Assembly (NCBI RefSeq): GCF_030814225.1
Contig: NZ_JAUSUR010000006.1
Location: 211,123-275,122 of the forward strand
Length of the DNA: 64,000 bases
Source: Breznakia pachnodae
GTDB lineage: Bacteria; Bacillota_I; Bacilli_A; Erysipelotrichales; Erysipelotrichaceae
Direction: 5' to 3'
This document shows, piece after piece, positions 21,878 through 33,300 of this stretch. The position numbers were made by a program, and so were the translations under genes. The notes beneath the pieces are model-generated. The model was not told the DNA's origin and made no database searches. It saw only the letters and a list, made by a program, of their open reading frames with translations. How positions within the stretch are numbered: the first letter of the stretch is position 1; every line of letters starts with the position of its first letter.

Positions 21878-23650
21878 ATGAAGTATACAAATGGAAACTA
21901 CGAAGCATTTGCTCGTAGCAGAAAACCTGAAGGAGTAGATCAAAAATCAGCATACATTGTTGGAGGAGGGCTGGCAGGATTAACAGCTGCTGTGTTCTTG
22001 ATTCGTGATGGACATATGAAAGGTGAGAATATTCATATCTTTGAAGAATTGTCTTTAAATGGTGGTTCATTGGATGGTAAATTTATCCCTCATGATGGGT
22101 TTGTAACACGTGGTGGTCGTGAAATGGAAAACCACTTTGAATGTCTATGGGATGCTTTTCGTTCCGTTCCTTCACTAGAAGTTGAGGACGCTTCAGTGTT
22201 GGATGAGTTTTATTGGTTGGATCATGATGATCCAAACTCCTCAAACTGTCGTATTATTCACAACCGTGGAGAAAGAGTAGATGATGATGGTAAGTTCACA
22301 TTATCAAAAGCAGCTCAAAAAGATTTAGTTAATTTATTTATGAGCGCTGAAGATCAGTTAGTTGGTAAACGTATTGAAGATGTATTTGGAGATGAATTCT
22401 TTGAATCTAATTTCTGGTTATATTGGTGTTCAATGTTTGCTTTTGAAAAATGGCACTCTGCAATTGAAATGCGTCGTTATATCATGCGATTCATTCATCA
22501 TATTAAAGGATTGCCTGATTTTACTGCACTGAAGTTTACCAGATACAATCAATATGAATCATTGGTAAAACCATTGTTGGCTTTCTTGGATAGCCACGAT
22601 GTTGATTTCCAATATGAAACAACTGTAAATAATGTAATTGTTGATTTTGAAGGTAAGAAAAAAGTTGCTCGTAAACTATTGATTACCAAAGCTGGTAAAG
22701 ATGAAGAAATTGAATTAACCGAAAATGAATTAGTGTTTGTAACGAATGGATCTATTACTGAAAGTTCAACTGAAGGTGATCACCATACACCAGCACCTGT
22801 TACTCATGACTTAGGTGGCAGCTGGAGATTATGGAAGAACTTAGCAAAACAATCAGAAGAATTTGGTAACCCAGATGTATTCTGTGATAACCTTCCAGAT
22901 AAAAGTTGGTTTGTATCAGCTACTGTAACTTGGCAAAACAAGGAAATAGAACCATATTTTGAAAAATTAACGCAACGTAAGTTACGTACTGGTAAAATTG
23001 TAACTGGTGGTATTATTACAATTAAAGACTCTAACTGGTTAATGAGTTTTGCAACTCACAGACAACCACACTTTAAAGAACAAAATGATCAACAAACAAT
23101 TACCTGGGTATATGGTCTGTTATCAAACACACCAGGTAACTATATCAAAAAGCCAATTGAAGAATGTACGGGACAAGAAATTGCTCAAGAATTAATGTAC
23201 CACATGGGAGTTCCTGAAGAAGACATTGAACGTATGTCTGAAGAAGCATGTACGGTTATTCCAGTATACATGCCATTCATTACTTCATACTTTATGTTAA
23301 GAGAACCTGGAGATCGTCCACTTGTTATTCCTGAAGGATCTCAAAACTTAGCATTTATTGGTAACTTCGCTGAAACAAAACGTGACACTGTATTTACTAC
23401 TGAATACTCTGTTCGTACAGCAATGGAAGCAGTATATCAATTGCTTGGTGTAGAAAGAGGGGTTCCTGAAGTATTTGCTTCTGCTTATGATATCAGAACT
23501 CTTGCTAATTCTGTATATTATTTATCAGATAAAAAGAAAATAGCAGAAATGGATCTGCCATTCTTTGAAAAAGCAATTGTGCATGAGTTCATTAAGAAAA
23601 CAAAAGGAACTTATGTAGAAGAAATATTAAAGGATGCAAACCTACTTTAG
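21878..23650 (+). CDS. ohyA: Oleate hydratase (fatty acid double-bond hydratase)
   Basis: A 590-residue flavoenzyme of the 67 kDa myosin-cross-reactive antigen family. It adds water to the cis-9 double bond of unsaturated fatty acids, making 10-hydroxystearic acid from oleate. The FAD-binding [17 protein letters not shown] begins near residue 28. Conserved blocks include [32 protein letters not shown] and [17 protein letters not shown]. Length is normal. AGGAGG precedes the ATG. In gut Bacillota it detoxifies antimicrobial fatty acids. It follows uppP with an 84-base gap and ends at a clear terminator. Confidence 0.96.
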   Translation: MKYTNGNYEAFARSRKPEGVDQKSAYIVGGGLAGLTAAVFLIRDGHMKGENIHIFEELSLNGGSLDGKFIPHDGFVTRGGREMENHFECLWDAFRSVPSLEVEDASVLDEFYWLDHDDPNSSNCRIIHNRGERVDDDGKFTLSKAAQKDLVNLFMSAEDQLVGKRIEDVFGDEFFESNFWLYWCSMFAFEKWHSAIEMRRYIMRFIHHIKGLPDFTALKFTRYNQYESLVKPLLAFLDSHDVDFQYETTVNNVIVDFEGKKKVARKLLITKAGKDEEIELTENELVFVTNGSITESSTEGDHHTPAPVTHDLGGSWRLWKNLAKQSEEFGNPDVFCDNLPDKSWFVSATVTWQNKEIEPYFEKLTQRKLRTGKIVTGGIITIKDSNWLMSFATHRQPHFKEQNDQQTITWVYGLLSNTPGNYIKKPIEECTGQEIAQELMYHMGVPEEDIERMSEEACTVIPVYMPFITSYFMLREPGDRPLVIPEGSQNLAFIGNFAETKRDTVFTTEYSVRTAMEAVYQLLGVERGVPEVFASAYDIRTLANSVYYLSDKKKIAEMDLPFFEKAIVHEFIKKTKGTYVEEILKDANLL

Positions 23651-23657
23651 AATATAT

Positions 23658-23680
23658 AAAGGCTTCAGTTGAAGCCTTTT
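23658..23680 (+). terminator. Terminator of ohyA
   Basis: Stem AAAGGCTTC / GAAGCCTTT with a 4-base loop, followed by T-rich sequence, 8 bases after the stop codon. Confidence 0.9.
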
Positions 23681-23895
23681 CTTATACTCATTCTTAACAG
23701 TTAATTAACACAATTAGACATAATACCTGTGGTATTATTTAGGTAACCTATCACATCCTTGTACTGATAGAGTGATGTGAATAATTATTCATATTAGTAG
23801 TATTCTATATTTAGAATCGCATATAATAACAATAAGAAATACTAATAGGAAGATAATTTCTGGCAGATACATACCAGGAAAAGAAAGGAGACACT

Positions 23896-24078
23896 ATGAA
23901 AGAGAAATTGGTAGGTTTATTTCTTATCTTAATGATGTTTCTTCTGATAGGATTAATCATTTATCATGCTGATTTCGTTTATGAACTGATTATTGGTGTA
24001 ATTATAGTATTTACATTAATCAGGTTTTTGATAATGATTAAGTTTTTTGGAAAAACAAATAACGAAGATAATTCATAA
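23896..24078 (+). CDS. Small membrane protein, 60 residues
   Basis: A short gene with an AAAGGAGA ribosome site. The product has two strongly hydrophobic segments (about 5-24 and 30-50) and a basic/acidic tail ending in NNEDNS. No family is recognised. The 215 bases upstream hold several small inverted repeats (TCACATC / GATGTGA; GAATAATTATTC), so the gene may have a structured leader. It stands alone between the ohyA terminator and a bidirectional terminator shared with the signal peptidase operon. Confidence 0.65.
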   Translation: MKEKLVGLFLILMMFLLIGLIIYHADFVYELIIGVIIVFTLIRFLIMIKFFGKTNNEDNS

Positions 24079-24085
24079 TATAGTA

Positions 24086-24105
24086 AAAGCCCAATGCTGG
24101 GCTTT
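24086..24105. terminator. Bidirectional terminator
   Basis: Stem AAAGCCCA / TGGGCTTT with a 4-base loop and T-run on the plus strand. It closes the small membrane protein gene and the converging signal peptidase operon. Confidence 0.85.
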
Positions 24106-24106
24106 T

Positions 24107-24688
24107 TTAGTTGAATACGATTAGAAAATCTTTACTAATGATTTCACTCTTTTCAAATGGCCCCAGTTCTCTGGAATCTCTAGATACTCGTCGATTATCT
24201 CCACATAAGAAATATTCATCCTCACCTAATTCAATTGGCCCATAGTTAGAAGTAAATGGGATACTTCCATTGTTGGTTTGCTCATTTACATAATCATCAT
24301 CCAGAAACGTTTCTTCAATAACTTCTCCATTAATATATAGAGTTCCATTTCGGTACTCTAAGGTCTCACCTGGTAAGCCAATTACTCGTTTTGCGAGGTT
24401 TTTTTCTTCTACATGGTCATAGACCGTAACTACATCAAATCGCTCTATTTCACCTACATAAACTCCTATTACATTGGTAATACCTATTTGCCCATCTTCT
24501 AAGAACGGATACATACTGTTCCCATTAATATAGGTCGGACGTATAAGACAGTTAATGGCAATTAGAAAAACAATCATACTAATTAGTACAATTCTTATGA
24601 GTGATAACCCCTCAAATATGAAGTTTGTTTTTCTTAACTTCTTTTTTATTTTATGGCTGTTATTTGTATCATTCATCTTAATTACCAC
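24107..24688 (-). CDS. lepB: Type I signal peptidase
   Basis: A 193-residue membrane-anchored signal peptidase. After a basic cytoplasmic leader there is one membrane segment (about 30-50). The catalytic Ser is in GNSMYPF (about residue 58) and the catalytic Lys in LAKRVIGLPGE (about residue 99). The C-terminal box is CGDNRRVSRDSRELG. It releases exported proteins from their signal peptides. The frame starts with GTG at 24688, five bases after an AAAGGA site; an ATG at 24676 is possible. The 11-base overlap with the upstream wall-protein gene suggests it serves that protein or the operon. Confidence 0.92.
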   Translation of the reverse strand: MVIKMNDTNNSHKIKKKLRKTNFIFEGLSLIRIVLISMIVFLIAINCLIRPTYINGNSMYPFLEDGQIGITNVIGVYVGEIERFDVVTVYDHVEEKNLAKRVIGLPGETLEYRNGTLYINGEVIEETFLDDDYVNEQTNNGSIPFTSNYGPIELGEDEYFLCGDNRRVSRDSRELGPFEKSEIISKDFLIVFN

Positions 24689-25586
24689 ATGTATCCTTTC
24701 TTCTTTTTAATATGAGACCAGATAAACCAACTACACTTAGTAATACAATTGCATCACTCCATGCAAATGGCAGATTAAATCCTGTTGTAATACTCGTTGT
24801 ATCTTCCTTTGTTATCTGAAGTTCAAACTGCAATAATACTTCATCTTCCAATTTTAATGTATAGTAACCAATGTTATCTTCACTGATAGATGGTATGGAT
24901 AAGTGATTACCGCTTTGAATAATTATTGGATTATCCACACCAACATACCAGGTAAGTTTATTAATATCACTGTTAATTGTTACTACTTCTTCACTTTCGT
25001 TCCATGCACCATCTTCATATACATACATAAGTGTTTGTTTCATATCAATCGTTATATCAAGTGAATCGCCAAGTTGTTTCTGATAATGTAATACCATACT
25101 ATAATCACTTTGATCTAATTTAACATTATCTACATAAACTGAAAACTTATTGTTTTCATATAAGGAGATTTTCTGATTACTTGCAAATGTAGAAGTAGAT
25201 AGTACTTCTACAAATTTATCCGATGTTCCTTCTGGTACAATAATTCGCTTAAGATAACGATTCTCTTCAAATACATCGCTTGCTACATAATTAATATCCT
25301 CATGTAACTCAATTTCTTCAAGTGCATCTGCACCAAAAAAAGCCTGATTTGAAATTGCCGTTATCTTTTGATTATCATATTCATCATCAATGACAACTTT
25401 TTTGTCATTGCCTGAATATTGTAAAATCTGATAACTGCCATCAGCTAGTTTCTGATAACTGAAATCACCGTTTGTAGTGACTTCACCAGTAGGTGCACTT
25501 GCATGTATAAGCGTAATCGAAGAAGCAAATAAAACAATGATAAAAATAATAGTTTCTTTAATAAAAATCAGATTTGATTTCTTCAT
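24678..25586 (-). CDS. BspA-like leucine-rich-repeat surface protein
   Basis: A 302-residue exported protein. It has a signal peptide (about 1-30, ending near IHASA) and an LRR_5/BspA-type stretch (about 55-120; ISNQAFFGADALEEIELHEDI, VPEGTSDKFV). A beta-rich region follows, then a C-terminal membrane segment (about 275-294) with a basic tail RRKD. It has no LPxTG-like motif, so it may stay membrane-anchored. It lies between the bactofilin (14-base gap) and signal peptidase genes in one operon. Likely cell-surface adhesion or scaffold role; not proven. Confidence 0.75.
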   Translation of the reverse strand: MKKSNLIFIKETIIFIIVLFASSITLIHASAPTGEVTTNGDFSYQKLADGSYQILQYSGNDKKVVIDDEYDNQKITAISNQAFFGADALEEIELHEDINYVASDVFEENRYLKRIIVPEGTSDKFVEVLSTSTFASNQKISLYENNKFSVYVDNVKLDQSDYSMVLHYQKQLGDSLDITIDMKQTLMYVYEDGAWNESEEVVTINSDINKLTWYVGVDNPIIIQSGNHLSIPSISEDNIGYYTLKLEDEVLLQFELQITKEDTTSITTGFNLPFAWSDAIVLLSVVGLSGLILKRRKDTCGN

Positions 25587-25600
25587 AAATTAAGAACTGA

Positions 25601-26722
25601 TTATTCCCTAGTTTGTGTATTATTTGTATCTGTTTGCTCTCCAATTCGCATTGTACCTACGATTCTTGCACCTTTTTCAATATCAATACTCATTGCTGTA
25701 ATATCCCCTAATACACGAGCACCACTTGAAAATGATACCTCTTCATATGCCTGAATATCACCTTCAACTGATCCATTCACAGCGATATTTGCCGATACAA
25801 TATTCCCTTTCACATAGGTGTCATTACCAATATATGTATCTTGGTTTGAAGCAATTGAACCTTCAATTTTTCCACTTTGTAAGTTCAATCGATCCGCTTT
25901 GATATTTCCATTAATTTGTGCACCATCATTAATATCAACATCTTGTCCACTTCTTACATCACCGTTTACTCTACCTTTAATAATCAATGATGCATTTGAA
26001 GTTACATTCCCATCAATTACTATTCCTTTTCCTAATACGGAAACATCATCACTCACGGTTTCATTCACTGGTGATGTTCTATTATATGATTCTACAGAAT
26101 CATGATTATCTGTATTGTTATCAAATTCCATTTTTTCTTTCTCCTTAACCATTACTTGTTCCTGTGTCACTTTTTCTTTTATCTGCGGTTTTCTCATTTC
26201 ATATGCAGGAGTAACCTCTTTGACATGAATTGAAGTATCTCTTTTTATTTCTTGTGTTGGTCTTGTGTATTTTGCCATAATTAATATTTCATCAATATCT
26301 TTATTTAAGGCTTCTACATCATCTTTTTCACTTTCAATTACATCATTTACATAAGATAAAACATGTGCGATTTCTTTCATCTCATATTCTTCCATATGTT
26401 CTTCATCAAGTGAAGCCACCAGAACATTACAACTATCTAAGACTTCTGCAATCTCATTGAATCTTAAATCTAAACGTTGTTCTATTTTCTTTTGCTGCAC
26501 ATCTAAATGGTCTCTTGATATTCTGTTTAAATCATCCCACTTGGAAGAAAATAAACGATTTCTTAAATCGTTACTTGCTTCACGTGCAAGCGCCAGTTCA
26601 TTGATATATTTCTTTTTTAGAAACATTCTGATTAAAACAGTCACAATAAAAATCGCTACTAAGATACCAACTAATGTTATGATAAACGAAAATGAAAACA
26701 TTGCCCCGATCAGTACGTCCAT
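25601..26722 (-). CDS. Membrane-anchored bactofilin
   Basis: A 373-residue protein. An N-terminal membrane segment (about 10-33) is followed by a helical, probably coiled-coil region (about 35-155), a charged linker, and a C-terminal bactofilin beta-helix (about 228-360). The last has repeated short strands such as GKGIVIDGNVTSNASLIIKG and INGNIKADRLNLQSGKIEGS. Bactofilins polymerise without nucleotide into cytoskeletal filaments that position wall enzymes or appendages. Start set at the ATG at 26722 behind AAAGGAG. First gene of an operon with a wall protein and signal peptidase. Confidence 0.88.
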   Translation of the reverse strand: MDVLIGAMFSFSFIITLVGILVAIFIVTVLIRMFLKKKYINELALAREASNDLRNRLFSSKWDDLNRISRDHLDVQQKKIEQRLDLRFNEIAEVLDSCNVLVASLDEEHMEEYEMKEIAHVLSYVNDVIESEKDDVEALNKDIDEILIMAKYTRPTQEIKRDTSIHVKEVTPAYEMRKPQIKEKVTQEQVMVKEKEKMEFDNNTDNHDSVESYNRTSPVNETVSDDVSVLGKGIVIDGNVTSNASLIIKGRVNGDVRSGQDVDINDGAQINGNIKADRLNLQSGKIEGSIASNQDTYIGNDTYVKGNIVSANIAVNGSVEGDIQAYEEVSFSSGARVLGDITAMSIDIEKGARIVGTMRIGEQTDTNNTQTRE

Positions 26723-26775
26723 AAACACTCCTTTCTTCTAAACGATTATTTAGGTGCTTTATTAAAAAGCACAAA

Positions 26776-26805
26776 AGAACACTTAGGTTTTACCCTTGGT
26801 GTTCT
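26776..26805 (-). terminator. Probable terminator of the lipoprotein gene
   Basis: Imperfect 12-base arms (AGAACACTTAGG / CCTTGGTGTTCT). On the minus strand they are followed by TTTTGTG. A second small hairpin (GTGCTTT / AAAGCAC) follows, near the bactofilin promoter region. Confidence 0.5.
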
Positions 26806-26860
26806 GATTGATATTTAACATACAAGGTTATTTGAAAAAGTATTCGTCTTCATAACTACT

Positions 26861-27322
26861 TTATTCAATTTCTCCACATGTGTAATCATCACCTTGTAAG
26901 TTTTTAACAAGTTTTTCCAAATCATTGTAATCTTCAATTCCCAATCGTTCCATATCAATTTCTTCTGCTTTATCTGGATCAATTGTAATTTTTACATGAA
27001 GCATTTTTTCTTCTTCATCAACTGAAATATCAAATTCCATTCCTGGTTGTTCTTTCTTTTCATTGATGTAATCAGCTTCAAATGCTTTTTCTAATTCTTC
27101 AATAGATTCATAATCTTCAAAATAGAAATCCATTAATGCAGCATCTTTAGTTTTTACAATCTTGGTAATTTTCTTATCTCCATCATAAGTGATTTTTACT
27201 TTCTCATTGATTTGCGATGCACCTGAATCAAGTTCACATGTAACTTTTTTTGCTTCATCTGCACTGCTACTACACCCTGTGAAGACTAATAAACTAACTA
27301 TTAATAAACAAAACTTTTTCAT
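26861..27322 (-). CDS. DUF1307/YehR-like lipoprotein
   Basis: A 153-residue lipoprotein with a lipobox LLVFTGC and the modified Cys near residue 16. The mature domain resembles the YehR/DUF1307 family (conserved KVTCEL start and a C-terminal YTCGE), whose role is unknown. The two mature cysteines could pair. The ATG at 27322 with a GAGGG ribosome site is preferred over the frame start at 27349. It follows the giant adhesin gene past a hairpin with no T-run, so read-through from the adhesin transcript is possible. Confidence 0.82.
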   Translation of the reverse strand: MKKFCLLIVSLLVFTGCSSSADEAKKVTCELDSGASQINEKVKITYDGDKKITKIVKTKDAALMDFYFEDYESIEELEKAFEADYINEKKEQPGMEFDISVDEEEKMLHVKITIDPDKAEEIDMERLGIEDYNDLEKLVKNLQGDDYTCGEIE

Positions 27323-27358
27323 ATTTTTACCCTCGTTTCTTTCTATCATAGGAAGCTT

Positions 27359-27380
27359 GGAAGATGCATTTGCATCTTCC
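27359..27380 (-). other. Hairpin after the giant adhesin gene, no T-run
   Basis: Perfect 10-base stem GGAAGATGCA / TGCATCTTCC with a 2-base loop, between the adhesin stop and the lipoprotein gene. There is no T-tract on either side, so it may stabilise the mRNA end or weaken read-through rather than terminate. Confidence 0.6.
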
Positions 27381-27394
27381 TACCTCCAATTAAA

Positions 27395-30300
27395 CTATGC
27401 TTCTTCTTCGTCTTTACGTCTCTTCACAACGATTATTGCTGATAATGCAATCATGAATAGTGCCAGTAATGTTGTCTTATCAGTTGTATCACCAGTCGAT
27501 ACACCAGGTTTTGATGGTGCTGCAGGTACTGCAATCGATGGTTTTGCATCCTTAGGATTTACTGTTACTTTAACGATTACTTCGTATTCCTCATTTTCGT
27601 GAGTAACACTGAAACGTAAGTCGTATTCGCCACCTTTTGCAGGTGCTTTTTGAATTTCACTTAAATGCGCTTCTTCGACTACTACATCGTCGACAGTTGG
27701 CACTGCAGCTCTTGATCTGCTGTCTACATCTACTTTCACGTTTGATAATGCTTTTGATGTTTCTGCATCAAGATTAGCAGCATCTTCATGTTTGATATTG
27801 AAGTCATTAGCACTAATTACTAATACTGTCTTAGAAACAGTTACAGTAATTGTACAAGTTGTTGTTGGTTCATCAACAACATAGAATGTTGCTTCATATT
27901 CACCAGCTTCACCTTTTACGTTGTGACTTTGAACTGCAACTTCTGCACTACTCAAGTCTTTCTTCAACCATGCTTCTGCATCTGATAATGCAATCAGTTC
28001 TTCATCCGTAATTGCAGATGCTGTTTGGGCATTAATTGTAATATTATTTGCTCCCATAAAGTATCTGTCACCTTCAACGATTACATCTTTAGAAACAACC
28101 TTAATTTTCACTGTTGCTTTGGTTTTTGGTTCTTCTACTACTGAGAATGTTGCAGTATAGTCTCCAGCAACTGCTTCAAATGTTGTTTCATCTAATTGAA
28201 CTGTTCCTTCGCTCATATCTTTGCGTTTGTATGCTTGTGCTTTTGCAAGTTTTATTACATCATCACTTGTTTCTACTGCTTGTGCATCTTGTTCGCTTAT
28301 TACGATATTACTTGCGACAATCGTGTATTCATCACCATGTTCAATGACATCACCATCAACAACTTTAATCTTCACTGTTGCTTTGGTTGTTGGCTCATCT
28401 ACTACAGAGAATGTAGCTTCATAGTCTCCAACTTTTACTTCAAATGAAGTACTATCTAGTTTCACATTTGCTGCACTCATATCTTTACGTTTGAATGCTT
28501 GTGTATTTGATAGAGTAATCAAGTCGTTGCTGTCTGTCATTGCTCTAGCTTCATCCAATGTCATTACAACATTGTTTCCAACGATTGTGTATTTGTCACC
28601 ATGTTCAATTACATCACTATTAACTACTTTGATTTTGATTGTTGCTTTGGTTGCTGGTTCCTCTTCTACAGAGAATACTGCAGTGTAATCTCCAGCTTCT
28701 GCAACTAATGTTGTGCTGTCCAGTTGTACACTTCCTGCACTCATGTCTCTACGCTTGAATGCTTCAGCATCAGCTAATGTAATCAATTCTTTGTTATCAG
28801 TTAATGCTTTTACTTCGTCAACACTCATTACTAAGTTATTAGCAACAATTGTATATTTGTCACCGTGTTCGATTACATCTTTATCAATTACTTTAATCAT
28901 TACTTCTGCTTTTGTTGTTGGCTCATTCACTACAGAGAATGTAGCTTTGTAGTCTCCAACTTTTGCAGTAAATGTTGTGCTGTCTAGTTGTACAGCGGCT
29001 GCGCTCATGTCTTTACGTTTGTATGCTTCTACTTTGGCAACACCAATTAGTCCATTGTTGTCAGTTAATGCTTTTGCTTCATCAACGCTCATTACAACAT
29101 TACTTGCTACGATTGTATACTTATCACCGTGTTCAATAATATCGCCATCAATTACTCTAATCTTAATTGTTGCTTTCGTAGTTGGTTCTTCTTCTACAGA
29201 GAATACTGCAGTATATTCACCAGCTTTTGCATCAAATGTAGTGCTGTCCAGTTGTACTGTTCCTGCACTCATATCTTTGCGTTTGTATGCTTCTGCTTGC
29301 GCAAGTGTAATCAATTCACTGTTGTCTTTAATTGCTTTTGCTTCATCTAATGTCATCACTAGGTTATTTGCTGCAATCGTATATTTATCACCATGTTCAA
29401 TTACATCTTTGTCAATTACTTTAATCTTCACTTTTGCTTTTGTTTTTGGTTCATCCACTACAGAGAATGTAGCTTCATAATCACCAACTTTTGCTTCCAG
29501 TGTTGTACTATCTAACTTCACATTCGCACTTGTCATTTCTTTACGTTTGAATGCTTGTACATTTGATAGTGTAATTAAATCATCATTGTTATTCATTGCA
29601 TTCACTTCATCTACAGTCATTACAATGTTACTTCCGACAATCGTATACTTGTCTCCATGTGTGATCACATCACCTTTTACAACTTTAATTTTTACCGTTG
29701 CTTTGGTTGTTTGTTCTTGACCCACATAGAATGTAGCTGTATAATCGCCTTCTTCTGCTTTAAACGTTGTTGCTTCAAGCATTACTGTTCCTGAAGTCAT
29801 ATCTTTACGTTTATAAGCTCTCGCTTTAGCAAGACCAATTAATTCATGATTGCTCTTAATTGCTTTTGCTTCATCAACTGTCATTACGATGTTACTTGCT
29901 ACGATTGTGTATTCATCTCCATGCTCGATGACATCTCCTTCATCAACTTTAATAGAGATTGCTACTTTTACATCTTCATCATCATTTACACAGAATACTG
30001 CAGTATAGTAACCGATTTCTTTCTTGAATGTTGTAGATTCAAGTTTTACAGTTGCTTCAGATAAGTCTTCCAGTTTCCATGCTCTCGCTTTTGCCAGATC
30101 AATTAATGCATTGTTGTCTGCTACTGCTTCTGCTTCATCCAATGTCATTACAATGTTGTTGGCAACGATTGTATAATTATCGCCTTCACCAATCACATCT
30201 CCATCAACTACTTTTGCTCTAGTTGATATAACATCTTTTGCATCAGTTGCACCAATTACAGATACTTTTGCAGTATATTCTCCAACTTCTGCTTTATATC

Positions 30301-33300
30301 CACCATTATCTCTAACTTCTAATAATGATGATTGGATTGGTAATCCAGTCTTCATTGACCATGCTCTAGCTTCTGATTTTTCAATAATTTCTTTATCAGT
30401 TCCTGTTACATCATCTTTTAGAATAACGTAGTTTTTAATATCGAATGCATATTCATTTCCAATATATAATCCTACTACCACAACACGTACGCGTTCTGTT
30501 AGGTTACCATCACTGTCTTTCACTGAATATACTAAACGATAAACATCTTTTTTCGATGTATCAACAACTCCAGTAATTTCTAAGTCATCAATTAAATCAC
30601 CATCTTCTTCATCCCAAACTGTAACATTTTCTTTTGGATCAAATGAATCGTTTAGGTCTAAGTATAAAGGTGTTTCAAAGTCAATTTCTGGTGCATTTCC
30701 ATCAGTAATTCTAACTTTTACTTTTACTGTTTTTGATGGTTTATCTACAACATTGAAGATTACATAGTAATCTGTAGATTCCGTATCATCACCAATTAAT
30801 TTAGATTGTACTTCAACATCAGCATCTGATAAATCTTTTAACTTCCAAGCTTCTGCTTTTGCAGCTAAGATTAATTCATCATCTGTGATGGTATCAACCT
30901 GACCTTTACGGATACTAAAGTTATTTGCACCAATTGCATAGTCATCACCAGTTTCTAATTCATCTTTATTAACTACTTTAATTTGAATTGTTGCTGTTGT
31001 TTTTGGTTCTTCCTCTACTGAGAATACAGCATTGTAAGTTCCTTCTGTGATTCCTAAAGTTGTACTATCTAAATTCACTGTTCCTTCTGTGATTGTTTTA
31101 CGTTCCCATGCTTTTGCATCTGATAACGTAATAAGTGAATCTTTATCTGCTAATACTGTTTTTGCTTCTTCTGTAGTAAGAACTAAGTTGTTTGCAACGA
31201 TTGTATACTTTTCACCATGTTCAATTACATGCCCGTTTACAACCTTAATTTGAATTGTTGCTGTTGTCTTTGGTTCTTCGTCTACTGAGAATTTCGCAGT
31301 ATAATCACCTTCTTGTGCTTTAAACGTTGTACTGTCCAAGTTTACTTTTCCAGCACTCATATCTTTACGTTTAATTGCTTGAGCATTTGATAATGTAATT
31401 AATTCATCATTATCACTTATTGCTTTTGCTTCATCAACTGTCATTATCAGGTTGTTTGCAACGATTGTATATTCATCTCCATGTTCAATCACATCACCAT
31501 TGATTACTTTGATTTGAATTATTACTTTTGTTGCTGGTTCTTCATCTACTGATAAGACCGCTTCATATGTTCCAGCTTCAGCTTTGAATGTTGTACTGTC
31601 TAAGTTTACCTTTCCAGCACTCATATCTTTTTGTTTGATTGCTTGCGCATCTGATAATGTAATTAATTCTTTATTATCAGCAATTGCTTTTGCTTCATCA
31701 ACTGTCATTACGATATTGTTTGCACCAATTGTATAATTATCACCACGTTCAATGATATCTTTATCAATTACTTGAATCTTCGTTGTAACTTTTGTAGCAC
31801 TTTCATCTTTCACAGAGAATACTGCTTCGTATGTTCCAACTTTTGCTTCTAGTGTTGTGCTGTCTAGTTTTACATCGGCTGCACTTAAGTCAGAAACTTT
31901 CCATGCCTGTGCCTTTGATAAACTAATTAGTTCGTCATTGTTTGCTAATGCATTTACTTCATCTACACTCATAACAAGATCACTAGCTACTAGTGTGTAC
32001 TCATTACCTTCTTCAATGACATGTCCATTTACTACTTTTGCAGTTGCTGATACTACATCTTTTTCGTTTGTAGCACCTTTCACTGATACTTTTACTGTGT
32101 AATCACCAACTTCAGCTTTATATCCTCCATTGTCTCTTACTTCTAATTGTGAACTGTCTACTTGTAATCCTGATTTTACATACCAAGCTTTTGCTTCTGT
32201 ATTTTTCAAGATTTCTGCATCTGTTCCTTTTACATCATCTTTCAAGATGACATAGTTGCTAATATCAAAGATATATTCTTCACCAACATATAATCCAACC
32301 GCAACTACTCTTACTTTTACATCTTCATTTCCATCACTATCTTTTACTGAATACACAAGACGATATACACCTTTTGTATTTGTATCAACAGTTCCTTCAA
32401 TGTTCAGTTTATCCATTAAGTCGCCATCTTCTTCATCAGTAGCTGTTACATCTTTCTTAGGATCAAATGTATCACCTACGTTTAGATTTACTGGTGTTTC
32501 AAAATCAATTTTTGGACCATTACCTTCAACCACTCTAACTTTAACCGTTACAGTTTTTGATGGTTTATCCACAACTTTGAAACGCACAAAGTATGAAGTA
32601 GATTCTGTATCTGTTCCAATACTCTTTTCATCAACTGCAACCTCTACATTTGACAGATTACTTAGTTTCCATCCTTGTGCTTTCGCAAGTTCAATGATTT
32701 TATCATTTGTTAGAGATGCAACTTCACCTTTTCTTACCGTAAAGTTGTTTGCACCAATTGCATAATCATCACCATCTTCAAGTTCATCTTTTTCAACTAC
32801 TTGAATTGTGATTGTTGCTTTGGTTGCTGGTTCTTCTTTTACTGAGAATGTAGCTTTGTATGTTCCTACTGCTGTTGCGAATGTTGTACTATCCAACTCC
32901 ACTGTTCCTGCAGACAGGTCTTTACGTTTTACTGCTTCTGCTTTTGATAATGTAATCAATTCATCATTATCACTAATTGCTTTCGCTTCTTCCACAGTCA
33001 TAACCAAGTTACTTGCAACAATTGTATAGTCATCACCGTGATCAATTACATGTCCACTAATAACTTTAATTTTAATTGTTGTTTTCGTAGCTGGTTCTTC
33101 ATCAACAGATAAGACTGCTTCATATGTTCCTGCTTCTGCTTTGAATGTTGTACTGTCTAAGTTAACTTTTCCAGCACTCATATCTTTTTGTTTGATTGCT
33201 TCAGCATTCGATAATGTAATTAATTCATTATTATCTGCAATTGCTTTTGCTTCATCAACTGTCATTACGATGTTGTTTGCACCGATTGTATAGTTATCTC

